From contig JAJUPC010000236.1 of NCBI GenBank assembly GCA_023614405.1, positions 1-64,000 of the forward strand: a stretch of 64,000 nt of DNA, written 5' to 3'. Positions 1-10,963 of the stretch are shown piece after piece; within the stretch, counting starts at the first letter, position 1, and each line of letters opens with the position of its first letter. Under the pieces are notes generated by a model. The model was not told the DNA's origin. It searched no databases and saw only the letters and a program-made list of their open reading frames with translations. Made by a program: the position numbers and the translations under genes. Origin of the DNA: Avena insularis (Eukaryota > Streptophyta > Magnoliopsida > Poales > Poaceae).

Positions 1-2328
1 GGAATGACCCTAGAGCCTGAAGCGTAAAAGCCAAGTCAAAAAAAAGAGAAAAAGAACCAACAAGAGAGACAAAGGCAACACAAAGGAAAACCCCAAGGGC
101 AAATGCAACAGACCACTGTCCAGGCTGGGGAGCCCGAGGTTACGCCATCCAGACAAGGTTTTGTACGGCTTATTTATAGGCTTTCACTCGACTTTTCTCG
201 CTTCTCTTCTCGGGGCGGGGAGACTTCAAGTTGCTACTGGAGGTAGCCGTGATGCTTTAGGAAGAAGCAGACCCACCACCTTGGTGGCAAGGCAGAACTC
301 GCGGGACCCGGACCGCCAAGAATAAGTACTGGACATAACCAGAGTATAAGAGACAGAACCGGACTGGCACCTCCGTGACCTCAACGTTCGAGCTACCACA
401 TCTGGCCAACTTTAGAGAAGAGGCCTACCAGCCATGCAAGGACGCATGTCCGGAGTGGGGCGTGAAGGTGTCCTGATTAGGCTCTCCGCCCCTCCCTCAT
501 GTTCGACACTTCCACTTTCACAAGACTCTTTCATCTTCCAAAGGGTTGCCAGGAGGAATCGCTTTTGAACAAGACAAGAATTAAGGTTAAGAAAGTAATC
601 GGCTATTGCTGCAGAAGATCCGGAAAACAAGTATGAGTAAGTTTACCTTTGGAGGAGGGTTGTCCCGTGAAGGGCTCAGCCTCATTCCCAATCTTCTATA
701 ATCTTCTCCACATTGGTTTAACCAGCAAAACCGGCCGAGTTATCAAGCTCAAAAGATGTCCGGTGGGGGTCGAGGGTGCCTGCCAAGTAGCAGATCTTGT
801 GGGCACGCTTTTCCAAGGGGGGCGTAGGGAGACCGGCTGTCGAAAGTGATCACTGATGATCTCCCCCCAAAGCTTCTCCCTTTGAGCAGCTCCCCTTGAT
901 CCGGCGCCCACCTGACCTCGCCAGGTTGTGGGTCACGGGGATGCTTCTCCCAAAGAGAGGTAGTCTGGAGGGGCCAAGTTTGAAGGGAGGAGCCGGATCA
1001 GATCTTTCCTCGGTGGTGCTCGAGATATAGAAGTATCGTCCGGCCTAGCCCTTGTAAGATTCCTGAGGCTCCTGGGTGACCCGGAAAATACGTGAGCCTT
1101 GCAGGAGATATGGAGGCAGCACAAGACTGAGTCAAAAGCAAGCCCTCCAAGTAAGCTCTCTTATCTGAACTACATTCCTCCTCGAGACCAAGAATTTGAT
1201 CTACGGTTCCTTTTTGATATTAGAGGCTGATATATCCCCAATTCCTCTAGATGCGAAGAGGATAAAGGCGATGGCATTGGCATGTGAGATGATGCGTTGC
1301 AATTGATACGTAGAGATGAAATCAAAAATAACTGAGGTAGGGGAGGCCGGCCACGCTGAAATGAGAAAGAAAACAACATACTCTCTCCTGTGATTGGGAG
1401 CGGGGAAATCTTCGCTTGGCCGCCACGGCGAAGACATTACAGTAACGCCATGATGCGCGCATGGCACCTGGAGCCAGCCTGTCAGATCATCTCGGCATTA
1501 GACAAAACAGTGCTGTCGCCCAGCCTGCATCAAGGCCGGCCTTCTCTCTTCCCTCCTTCCCGTCTGCGCCACTCACGGCCGCCTCTCCCTTGCCACACAT
1601 GGTGAACTCAAGGTCTTCGAGAAGTAAATCAGAATAGAAATAACCGTGGAGGGGGAACCGAAGCGCAAGGCCCCGTGGGTGAAGCCGTTTGAGCAGAATG
1701 GTGGCGCAGCGCAGTGGTACCTCCGAGCACTACCAAGGCCGCGACTTAGGGGCCATGATGAAGAAGAAGCAAGGAGGTGAGGTTGGCATAAGAGAGAGAA
1801 AGGAGGTTGGGAAGGAAGAAAATGGGAATCTTCCAAAGATCGCTTCTGTGCCCCTTACTTAACTGCTAAGAGGGCGGTTAGGATCCTCGGTTGCCATGCC
1901 GTTGCAACGGAATCGCATGTACACAACCGAAGAAGCTAATCGTAACGTGGGCTACAGTAAGGACCACAGGAAGCAAGAGATTCCATGACGCATGTAATGT
2001 TACGCTTAACGAGGCGCTGAAGTGAAGGGACGCGCAGCTTATTCTGACATTGCGATAGTAATCGGCGATTAAATGCCCAGAACTCCTTAAAATAAGGCAA
2101 ATGATGATTACCTCCATGTAGGATGTGGGAAAGCGACATAAGAGAAGGAACGGTAACCGGATAAGTAGGCAAAAGACCCGCCAATGAGGAATAACTGAAT
2201 GAGCCAAGGGATCGCTAGAGGAAAAGCCCCGGTCACGGATAACTCGCCAAAGAGGCGTAGATTCGGATATGGGAACCTTTGTGGCCTTAACGACTAAAAG
2301 TTGCTAAGACCGCACCAGCCGGGACTAA
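1..2328. other. Unassigned gene-poor stretch at left edge
   Basis: No retrotransposon protein domain, tRNA, rRNA or convincing long ORF could be recognised here; open frames are short and overlap on both strands. It lies directly left of a plus-strand gypsy-type LTR (from 2329). The simplest reading is the long non-coding 3' internal region of that gypsy element, as in Tat-lineage elements, but no polypurine tract was found next to the LTR. An imperfect GGATTA/GGACTAT motif near 2533-2558 lies already inside the LTR. Confidence 0.3.
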
Positions 2329-3087
2329 TGTTGGGGACACCCTTTAGGGTAATGGCGGGTATAAAGGCCGAGTTAGCGGGTACGGGCGCGTCAAAGCAAG
2401 TGTCGACCGGTCACCTCAAGGCAGGCCGAACCATGGAGTGACCCGCCCGTGAGCATCTCCTTATCCGTGAGCTCGCCAGATAAAATATATGCCGCCATGT
2501 TTGTCTATCTGCTTTTGCGTATCCTCATAGCCGGATTAGCCAATGCATAGCCGGACTATCATATGGCTTCCAAGAGAAGGAAGGAATCTCCGCTGGTTGG
2601 TGGCTTTATTAGTCGTAATGTGCGGGTTAAAGCAAGAGAGGAGGACCAGCGGGTCAGGCCACCAGATGACGAGTCGTGGTCCGTGATGCTTAAAGACAAG
2701 GATTACGCTATGGTTATGTCCAAAGTCCTGACGAGCCAAGAAGGGAATAAAGAAGCATCTAGTTTAAGCGAGGGGCATATTCGGAGAATATGCCGCCACA
2801 TGTGCCCTAACTTTGTAACCTGTGCTCCCGATATAAGGAGCACCGGGCTCCATGGAAGGGATCGATTTTCTCCGCCTTAGATGAACTGAGCTAGCTTGGG
2901 GGAGTAAGAGAGTCTCCTTCACACCAAGATCTTGAAGAGTACTTGTAAACACCATTCATAGAGAGAATATAAGAACATATGTGCGTGGAATACCACGCTT
3001 CTCCTCCCTGGATTCCCAGCACACATTGGCCCCATCATTAGCCTATCCATGGCATCTGCTGTGCCACCACCACGATTAATCCCGTAA
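2329..3087 (+). mobile_element. LTR of gypsy element I, interrupted near its 3' end by the Sirevirus
   Basis: The segment begins TGTTGGGGACACC, a start typical of grass gypsy LTRs. It holds a TATA-like box (ATATAAGG, about 2831-2838) followed by an R/U5-like region: a GATCGATTTTCTCC stretch, a leader-like CTTGTAAACACC, and a GAATACCACGC stretch near 2990. This order resembles the U3-R-U5 pattern of RIRE2-type gypsy LTRs. The expected end is replaced at 3088 by the left end of the Sirevirus LTR. The five bases before the junction are CGTAA, a possible target duplication whose partner is not in the window. Strand is inferred from the TATA-R-U5 order. Confidence 0.5.
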
Positions 3088-3872
3088 TGACAACAAGCTG
3101 CCACAAGAACAATAGTTATCAATAATAAAGCACAAGATTTAGATATTAATGAGAATACTAGATTGGGATTCTCCATGCATGGAGAGGAGTTGAAGCGCTT
3201 GATTCGTGATGACGATGAGTGATGTTCCTCCTTCAATTTCCCCAACATCGGTTTTCGTGGATGAAGTGAGAGAACTCGAGAGAGCTTCTGCAACAGATCT
3301 GATCTTTTTCGAATGAATCAAGAGTTCTGACCGGAGGGGTTGAAGGGGCTTTTATACCCCTATCCAACCAGAGCCATTGAGTTATTTGGGCGATTATCCG
3401 CCCATGTGAGGGCCGGATTATTCGCCCCGGGAATACTCACTAACTGGATTATCCGACAAATAATCTGCCTCTAATGTAAGTTTCGCTAGGCTGTCCTTGG
3501 CATCTTCTCCGAGGACCGGATTATCCGGGTTAGGGGAAATCACTACCACGGATTATCCGGGGAATATCCATTTCTGCATGTAAGCACGCGAAGACACTCC
3601 ATTGGGAAATTTCTAGAGCCGGATTAGAGGAAGGCCGGATTATCCTGCCTAGGGAGAAATCTCTAGAGCCTGGACCGTCTCGGGAAAATCCGCCTCATGT
3701 AAGCTCGCACGCTGCCAGCTCCCCAAGTTGGTCAGCCGAATTATCCGCTCATGATGGGGCGGATAATCCGCCCCAAACACCCAAAACTCTTTCCGCAACA
3801 CTTAGGGTACATTCAAATTCCACTGTTGTTATCTAACACATAAAACACAGGAACCATGAAATGTTCTTTTCA
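3088..3872 (-). mobile_element. 3' LTR of Sirevirus-type copia element
   Basis: On the minus strand this LTR begins TGAAAAGAAC, directly after a polypurine tract, and ends GTTGTCA, giving TG...CA ends and 785 bp. A TATA box (TATAAAAGCC) lies at 3347-3356 on the minus strand. Its U3 half (about 3400-3780) is studded with imperfect copies of the palindrome CGGATTATCCG. The 5' LTR partner is not in the window because the 5' end of the element is lost at the gypsy B junction at 21438. The left boundary is inferred from TG/CA ends and the change in sequence character. Confidence 0.6.
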
Positions 3873-3889
3873 ATCTCCCCTTTTGGTGT
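3873..3889 (-). other. Polypurine tract of the Sirevirus
   Basis: Read on the minus strand it is CCAAAAGGGGAGATT, immediately before the LTR start. An AAAGGGGGAGATT-like tract is the usual plus-strand primer of Sirevirus and related copia elements. Confidence 0.65.
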
Positions 3890-4585
3890 TAGATGACAAT
3901 ACTAGGATTTGCAAGAAATCACATGACCACTAACATAATACATGAAAGAGACTTCAATGTGTGCATATTAAAAATTTGCATTTGAATACAAATGCACACA
4001 AATAGGTACAAGTCTATTTCATTGGAATATAAAACACAATCATACCATTGCGAGAGAGGCGCCCTCAAGATAGCCAAGATACCCAATGTGATAACCATTA
4101 TACACGCCTAGAGATAGATATCCAATATGATAGAATATGATAGATGAACCCATAGGGAGTAATCCAAGAGATAAATCTAGAGCTACACAAACATAGTCTC
4201 ATACAAAGCAAATCACAAATGAAGGTTCAATGCTAAATGGGCACAAGCAATAAAACAACAAAAGATAAAGTGCAAATGCTATACCACCATGCAAATCCAC
4301 GGAGACCTATTAGAACTATTTCTCCCCTTTGCATCAGACGCCAAAAAGGAAGAAGAGCAATGCTAACGCCTAAGGATCACCAGAGTCCTCATCCCCGCCC
4401 TCGCCTCATCCTCAAGCTCCTCAAAGGTCATCCTCCTCATCATCTAAAGGGCTGCATGAAATAGGTGACGCCTGCTCCCCATAGTTAAGCTTCTCAAGAA
4501 GAATTCCACCGAGCATATGCGAGTGGAGTAGGAGTAGGGGATCACTGATGCCCGGACATATGGTGAAAAATGAGCGAAGGCCATC
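3890..4585 (-). other. Sirevirus 3' non-coding region
   Basis: AT-rich sequence between the extra 3' ORF region and the polypurine tract. No ORF with recognisable homology was seen. It is presumed to be the 3' untranslated internal part of the Sirevirus. Confidence 0.45.
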
Positions 4586-6021
4586 TCATGGCGCCGCTTG
4601 TATCCTCATACTGCCCCTCATGCAGTGTCCACCCCATGCAAAGAATGTTCCACTGAACCAATTCAGCTGCTTGACCTCACGGCAATAGGAGGCACTGGGG
4701 CCTACGAAAGCACTAGCATGTGCATCCCTCATGAGACCCTCAGGAGCGTAAGATGGGTGTGAGGTCTTCCTAACCTTGGTGTAGATCTTCGCCTTTGTGC
4801 TCAACATCAATGTTAAACTCTTCAAAGGGAAGCATGTGCTTCATCAACATCATAATGTAGGTGCATATGGGATGGACAACCTATTGAACATCGATCACCA
4901 ACTCATGGTAAATAAAGTCCATCACATCTAGCTTGTAATTAATCTGACTCATCCTCACCAGATGCAACCTCATGAGAAAAGGCTAGAAGCTGAACCAGTG
5001 ACCATGGTTATTATTGTTTCTCCACTTGGGGGTGATAGAATCACGGAAGAGTCCCACCAAGCTAGCGATATTGGAGAAAGACTAGCAAAGGTGCTCACAA
5101 TACCATTGTCAACTATGCATGGAGAGAGGATCGCATCTTTATTGGGCTTGAGTTGGGTGATGATACGGTGGTCACTAGCACGATCCGTGTTATGGAAGCA
5201 ACATCCAAGCACCCCAACAAAAGCACGAAAATCAGCTTGCATAGGCATGTCACAAGTCATCCACTTCATGGTGCGTTGCTCATCATCGCAGATAACCAAG
5301 GTGGAGAAGAACTGCCTCACAATCTCGTAATCATAGGAGCATTGAAGAGCCATGAGATGGTGCAGCCTCATCCGCCACCCACATACATTGCATCAAGAAG
5401 GTGAGGCTTTTCCATGGCCTCAAGAATAATCGAGGGATGCATAGTCAATCTTCTCACGAGCATAAACATCTTCATAGATACCCTTTGTTGAGCACACAAA
5501 AACGAGTCACCCAGCTTAGTATCGTGCACTAACTCAACAAACAGATCACGATGACGAATGGAAGAGTACGAATGTGATCCATCTTCTTATAGTCAATCTT
5601 CGCCTTTTGCCCTTCCTCTTGACACACCCTTCCCGGTCCTATCCCTCTTGCCTCGCCACCATGCGGTTAGCCTCTTTCTTCCTTCTCCTCGCTTCAACCT
5701 TGACAACAAGACGACCTCACCGCCTTCCCTGAAATAGAGGCTACAAGGACGGCGCTTGTAGGTCTTGGGGACACTCAAACCACCCGTGAAACGAGAAAGA
5801 TGGATAGCATGGGGATAAGCACACACAAGCCCAAAAGAGAACATAGAAATAGTAGGCAAACAATCCTTACTCCGACGTACACAATGCACAAAATCCATAC
5901 TTAAACTCAAGCAGCTTGACTCGCTGTGCAGATTATCCGCCAGCTGTACGATAATCCGCCTTGTAATTTTTTTCAGATCCGCCATATTGAGTGCAAAACC
6001 ATAGATCGCATCAAGAACCAC
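4586..6021 (-). pseudogene. Sirevirus extra 3' ORF (env-like/additional ORF), decayed
   Basis: Three broken minus-strand reading frames (6021-5593, 5371-4970, 4825-4586) follow the RNase H and precede the polypurine tract. This is where Sireviruses carry their additional or env-like ORF. The middle piece reads MRLHHLMALQCSYDYEIVRQFF and contains RTMKWMTCDMP, a pattern I recall from grass Sirevirus 3' ORF products. The first piece ends in a basic segment rich in Lys/Arg. No clear signal peptide or membrane segment was seen. Its role is unknown; env-like function in Sireviruses is itself unproven. The frame is broken by indels. Confidence is fair for position and lineage, low for function. Confidence 0.5.
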
Positions 6022-6879
6022 AAGAGTACAATCTCTACACGAAATAGCAACCTTCTAGGCCATGTTCCACCAACAAGTGACGATCAACTTAAAGGATGGG
6101 CAGAGAGGGAGTTACCTCACCCATTGAGGAAGAACGCAGAGAGGAAGGTACCCGAGGCTTGGAGGAGAAGATCCGGGCGAGAATCCGCACCGGGAGGATG
6201 GGGTGAGGCGGCTACTGGGAGAGGGAGGGTCGGGGAGAAGTGTCTGCTTTTGAGCCCTTCCCTCGATGCTCAGACCTTAATAGATCAGTTGCTACCAGGC
6301 GGATTATCCGCCTACACTTAGCCAGATTATCCGCCTCTAATCTGAATTTCTATTACACATGTATTCAGGCCCGCTGCCTCCCCAAACAAAACCCTCGCAA
6401 GTGTGAACAAAGTACTTGTGTTCTAGAGTAGATGGCTTAGGGTAGGGATAGGCTTGGGACAAGAGAACCAAACTGAGATGGTACTACACACTCAAGATTG
6501 CAAGAATCAAATCAACTAAAATCCAAAACTGAGTGTGATTTTAAGAACATGAGATGAGCAAAACAGCCAAAAAGATCCACATAAATCCAACTCTTCTCAT
6601 GGAAGAGGGCGGCCGAGGCCACCATGTTGGAGTGCATGGTATGACAATGCTAAGATATATCTTGGGTTCATGACCAATACTCATCAATAAGCTCACATAT
6701 CACAAAATGATATTAAGAGAGATGATTTAACTTGCTTTTCGCATTATGGGGGAGGGTTAGCCCACCATTAATTACCACACTCCCCTATATCCATGCCCAC
6801 ACCTAGACCAAATAAGACCGAGATGTAAGAGTGAGTGCATGAGTAATCAAGACAAGCTCCTTGAATCAACGATATTTAG
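6022..6879 (-). other. Sirevirus spacer between RNase H and 3' ORF
   Basis: No coding domain recognised. It contains a pair of GGATTATCCGCC motifs at about 6299-6340, the same motif that fills the LTR U3 and recurs at 5925-5960. Confidence 0.45.
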
Positions 6880-9669
6880 CTCATTCTCAACTAACAAAAC
6901 CTTGCTTCATCATGGCTTCGTGAAAAATATTAGCAAGTTGGTTCTTCGTGCTCATAAAAGATAGAGCAATATAGCCTAGCAACATGGTCCCAAATAAAAT
7001 GATTCCAAATCTCAATATGCTTCATTCTTGTGTGTCAGATCGGATTGTACGCAATTTTGATTGCACTTTAATTATCGACAAAGAGGCACTTTGTCACAAT
7101 TAACACCGTATTCCTTTAAAGTTTGCCTCATCCATAATAACTGAGTACATGCACTAGCAGCAACATATTCAGCTTCGATGGTGGAGAGAGATATACAATT
7201 CTGCTTTTTAGAAGACCAACATACTAGTGACCTTCCCAAGAATTGACAAGCTCCAGAAGTTGATTTCCGATCATCCTTATCACTAGCCCAATCTAAATCA
7301 GTATAACAACATAGAGAGAAATTGGAGCCCTTGGGATACCATAGACCAAATTAGGGAATGAACCAAATATCTAAGATCTCTTGACCGCCACTAAGTGGCT
7401 TTGTTTAGGAGATGCTTGATACCTTGCAAACACACCTACACTCAACACAATATCGGTCTAGATGCAAAGGTAAACAAGAGAGCCGATCATTGACCTGTAT
7501 ACCTTTTGGTCCACATCTTTACCATGGGGATTAAGTTCAAGGTGACATTTTGTTTGCATCGGAGTGGCGATGCCATTAAGATCCGTCATCTTGAATCTCT
7601 TGAGCATGTCTTGGATGTATTTTGCTTGATTTATAAAGGTTCCTTCTCTAAGTTGTTTGATCTCAAATCCAAGAAAGAACCATAACTCCCCCATCATAGC
7701 CATCTCAAACTTGTCAGTCATAAGCTTTGAAAAATCATCATTAAAAGCTTTATTAGTAGATCCAAAGATAATGTCGTCTACATATAGTTGGCATACGAAG
7801 AGCTCCCCCTTAACCTTCTTAGTAAAAAGAGTGGGATCGATTTGCCCAACTTCGCCACGGTCTAACAAAAGCTCTTTAAGGTGCTCATACCACGACGTGC
7901 TTGTTTAAGGCCATAGAGTGCCTTATCGAGTTTGTAGACATGGTTCGAAAGTTAGGATCCTCAAACCCGGGGTTGCTTTACATATACCAACTCATGTAGA
8001 GGACCATTAAGAAAAGCACTCTTAACGTCCATTTGCACTAATTTGAAATTATTATGAGCAGCATAAGCAAGAAGGATATGGATGGACTCAAGACGAGCCA
8101 CATGAGCATAAGTCTCGCCGAAGTCGATTCGCTCAACTTGGGAATAGCCCTGTGCCACGAGGCTTGCCTTGTTCCTTACAACAATGCCATTTTCATCTTG
8201 CTTATTTTTAAATATCCACTTTCTGCCGATAACATTGCGGCACTCCTTGGGCTTCTCTACTAATTTCCAAACCTTGTTGTGTTCAAAGTTATTCAACTCT
8301 TCATGCATAGCAACAACCCAGTCCGGGTCTTCAAGAGCTTCAAACACCTTCTTGGATTCCACCATTGAGATGTGAGCTTGATGCTCACCGAAACTTGCCA
8401 ACTCCCTTCTTGTGGATATCCTTCATCGAAGATCACCAACAACTTTGTCAAGAGTGTGACCCCTTAATTGAAGGTTCCTATCTGCATGAGTTTTGCCACG
8501 AAATTCAGTTAGCTTGTTGTCTCTTGGGGGAATAACTTCATCATTTGAGTCTTTGTTGAAATCATTGGCTTGACCTTGATCTTTAGCTTGATTAGCAGGA
8601 ATAGAAGATGATGAATCTTGCCCTTGATGTTGATCAATAGCCATAACAGAGGCCGCTTTCAGCTTTCAGCTTGGATAATCCGTCCGAGGGTGGGGCCGAT
8701 AATCCAGCCTGGGGAACTGAAGCATCTTCGCATTCTTGACCTGGTTCTTGCTCGATTGGAATGGGGCCGATAATCCGGCGCCACCAAAAAATCGCTCGAA
8801 CTTGCAGATTCTTCACATGTTGATCAATCCGCCATTGAGGATGGTTGGTCGGATAATCCGTGTTCACCGGATAATTTGGCCTAGAGCATTCTAGAACATT
8901 TGCTTCAAAGAAGCCAGGGATTGATGTATAGGTTTCTCCAATGGTTGGAGCATGTTGTGTTTAGAAGATGAGGGCTCTACATGAGTAGAGCATTGTCCTT
9001 CCTGGTCCGCCACAAGGGGTTCCTCAATGGGGCGGAAAAATCCCATGCCCATTCTTCTTATGGAATCTTGGGGTATTTCAACATCTGCATCACAAACATC
9101 AACTTGCCTCGCACGGAGCCATCATTTTTCAAACACTACACTACAAGATTCTACAACAGTTCCGAGAGCTTATTGTAGACTCTATCAGTGTGGGATTTGG
9201 CACCATAACTAACAAAAATGCCTTCTAAAGCCTTAGACTCAAATTTAGATAAACGAACTCCTTTAATGAGAAAGAAACATTTACAACCAAATACCCGGAA
9301 GTAGGAGATGTTTGGCTTGTTACCAGTAAGTATTTCATACGTGTCTTGTCCAAAATTTTATGGAGATAGAGACGGTTGGATGAATGGTATGCGGTAGAGA
9401 TTGCTTCACCAAGGTTATAAGGAGATTCTAAATTCAGCTAGCATAGATCTAGCCATATCCATTAAGGTTCTTCCTCTCGCAACACCATTTTGTTGAGTGG
9501 TGTATGCAGCGAATATTGATGTCTTATCCCCTCTTCACTTAGGAATTCATTTAAAGTGTAGTTCTTGAAATCGGAGCCGTTATCACTTCTAATTACCAAA
9601 ATAGGGACATTGTGTTGACGTTGGACCTGTTGAGCCATGCAGAGATAAACAAAACTTTTTCCTACGTAG
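6880..9669 (-). pseudogene. Sirevirus pol: integrase C-terminal half, reverse transcriptase, RNase H
   Basis: Read leftwards, the order is integrase, RT, RNase H, as in Ty1/copia. An integrase segment with DNGSDFKNYT lies at about 9545-9590, followed by a degraded NRLYL...RKG-like stretch. A Gln/Asn/Asp-rich linker (8644-8423) comes next. RT is at 8401-7458, with [27 protein letters not shown] and the catalytic YVDDIIFG near 7770. The tail has GEL-FFLGFEIKQ, QAKYIQDML and NPHGKDVDQKVYRSMIGSL. The RNase H remnant (about 7450-6880) has a KHIEI-like end. Frameshifts near 7900-7960 and elsewhere inactivate it. The integrase is cut at 9669 by the BARE/Angela-like LTR; the upstream integrase and protease are missing. 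Confidence 0.85.
8672..8880 (-). repeat. Cluster of GGATTATCCG-type motifs inside Sirevirus linker region
   Basis: At least four imperfect copies of the palindrome (GGATAATCCG, GATAATCCGG, CGGATAATCCG, CCGGATAATTTGG) occur within about 210 bp. They lie between the integrase and RT coding parts and match the motif repeated in the element's LTR. Confidence 0.6.
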
Positions 9670-10945
9670 TGTTCCCAAGATCTAGCTCAGGTAGAAGGCC
9701 ACGAGGATTACCACTAGACGCACAGTTATGAATCGATGAAGCACGCTGCTTGATGCAAGGTAGTCCTCACTTGTTCGTCCGGTTCCACGATCGTCAAGTG
9801 TCGAACGACAAAGACCTCCAAGATCCACACGGACGAGGAGGCCGCGGTGGATCACAGGTCCGCACAGCGTGACAGGACGGACTAGGTCTAGGGTTTCCAA
9901 CACATGGAGTGACCTAACCTTATGCTCTAAGCACCGCGCCCTTATATAGGGAGGAAAGTGGGCTCCACCACTTGTGGCCCATTTACTAAAAAAGTCTTAT
10001 ATTAGTCACCGTAAGTCCAACTTGCTTACTAAGTCCATGTCTCTATTTGGGTCCAACCCAAATATATTTGCTATTTGGGTCTAACCCAAACTTGCTCCCG
10101 CCTCTTAAGTGTGTGACCCACGTGCTCATGATAACTCGGACACGATCTGAGTCTCACTCAGGATCGATCGGTAGCGGCTCCTAGCGTAACGCCGACTCCC
10201 AAGTACCAAAAAGTCATGACGACTTACCTTCCAATGCATTTCGCTTCAAGTCCCTTTTTCTCACGATATACCTTGTCGGACTATAGGCGAATAATCGATA
10301 TCCCTTAAATAGTCCGACTTTCTTTCTTGATCCGAGATATGATTCATCCGACTAACTTAGTCGATCGCCTTGTTAACACTTAACCGAGTCGCATGGCCAT
10401 GCTTTCTAATCATATCCTCCAAGAGGGCCCAGAGAATATCTCTCCGCATTTGAGGGCAAAATCCCATCTTGGTTATTCACATCACGCAGCTTGATTCTCG
10501 CCAATTTAACTCGCCTTTATAACGCCCAAAGGATTTTAACAACGCTTGATGTAACCCAAGGTGGTGATCCTCAACTCGGATTGTGCAATAACCTCAGGTC
10601 TAAGGATTACATTGATTGAGACATGAAATGACGCACTTGTTCGTTGTATCTCAATATGGGTCACCGACTCGCTAAACTCTTTAGCCGAATCCGTAAGTTG
10701 AATAGCATTCCATGCCCATGACAAGTGGAACCGAACATCTCGCCGACTTTCACATTGGTCTAAGTTGTGTGTCCAGATAACCTCAATGACCAAGGACAAT
10801 TAGTATGAACAATATGAATATATAGTTCCACAATCAATCACATATTCAATGATATATATATCAGTAGTTCATACAAGGACAATGAATTTATGAATACATT
10901 GGGAATAACATCAAATATGATTGCCTCTAGGGCATATTCCCAACA
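9670..10945 (-). mobile_element. 3' LTR of BARE/Angela-like copia element H
   Basis: On the minus strand it starts TGTTGGGAATATGCCC followed by TAGAGGCAATCAT, the hallmark of BARE/Angela-group LTRs, and ends CTTGGGAACA. Length is 1276 bp. It follows a polypurine tract (minus, AGTGCAAGTGGGAGAC). It interrupts the Sirevirus integrase at 9669; the flanking five bases are CGTAG. The partner LTR is absent because the element is cut on its 5' side. Confidence 0.8.
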
Positions 10946-10963
10946 GTCTCCCACTTGCACTAG
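10946..10963 (-). other. Polypurine tract of copia element H
   Basis: Minus-strand AGTGCAAGTGGGAGAC directly abuts the LTR start; the same tract is typical of Angela/BARE elements. Confidence 0.7.

Noticed and set aside
5153..5404. Plus-strand ORFs opposite the Sirevirus 3' ORF
   Set aside because: Shadows of the minus-strand coding sequence; the minus frame carries the recognisable pattern.
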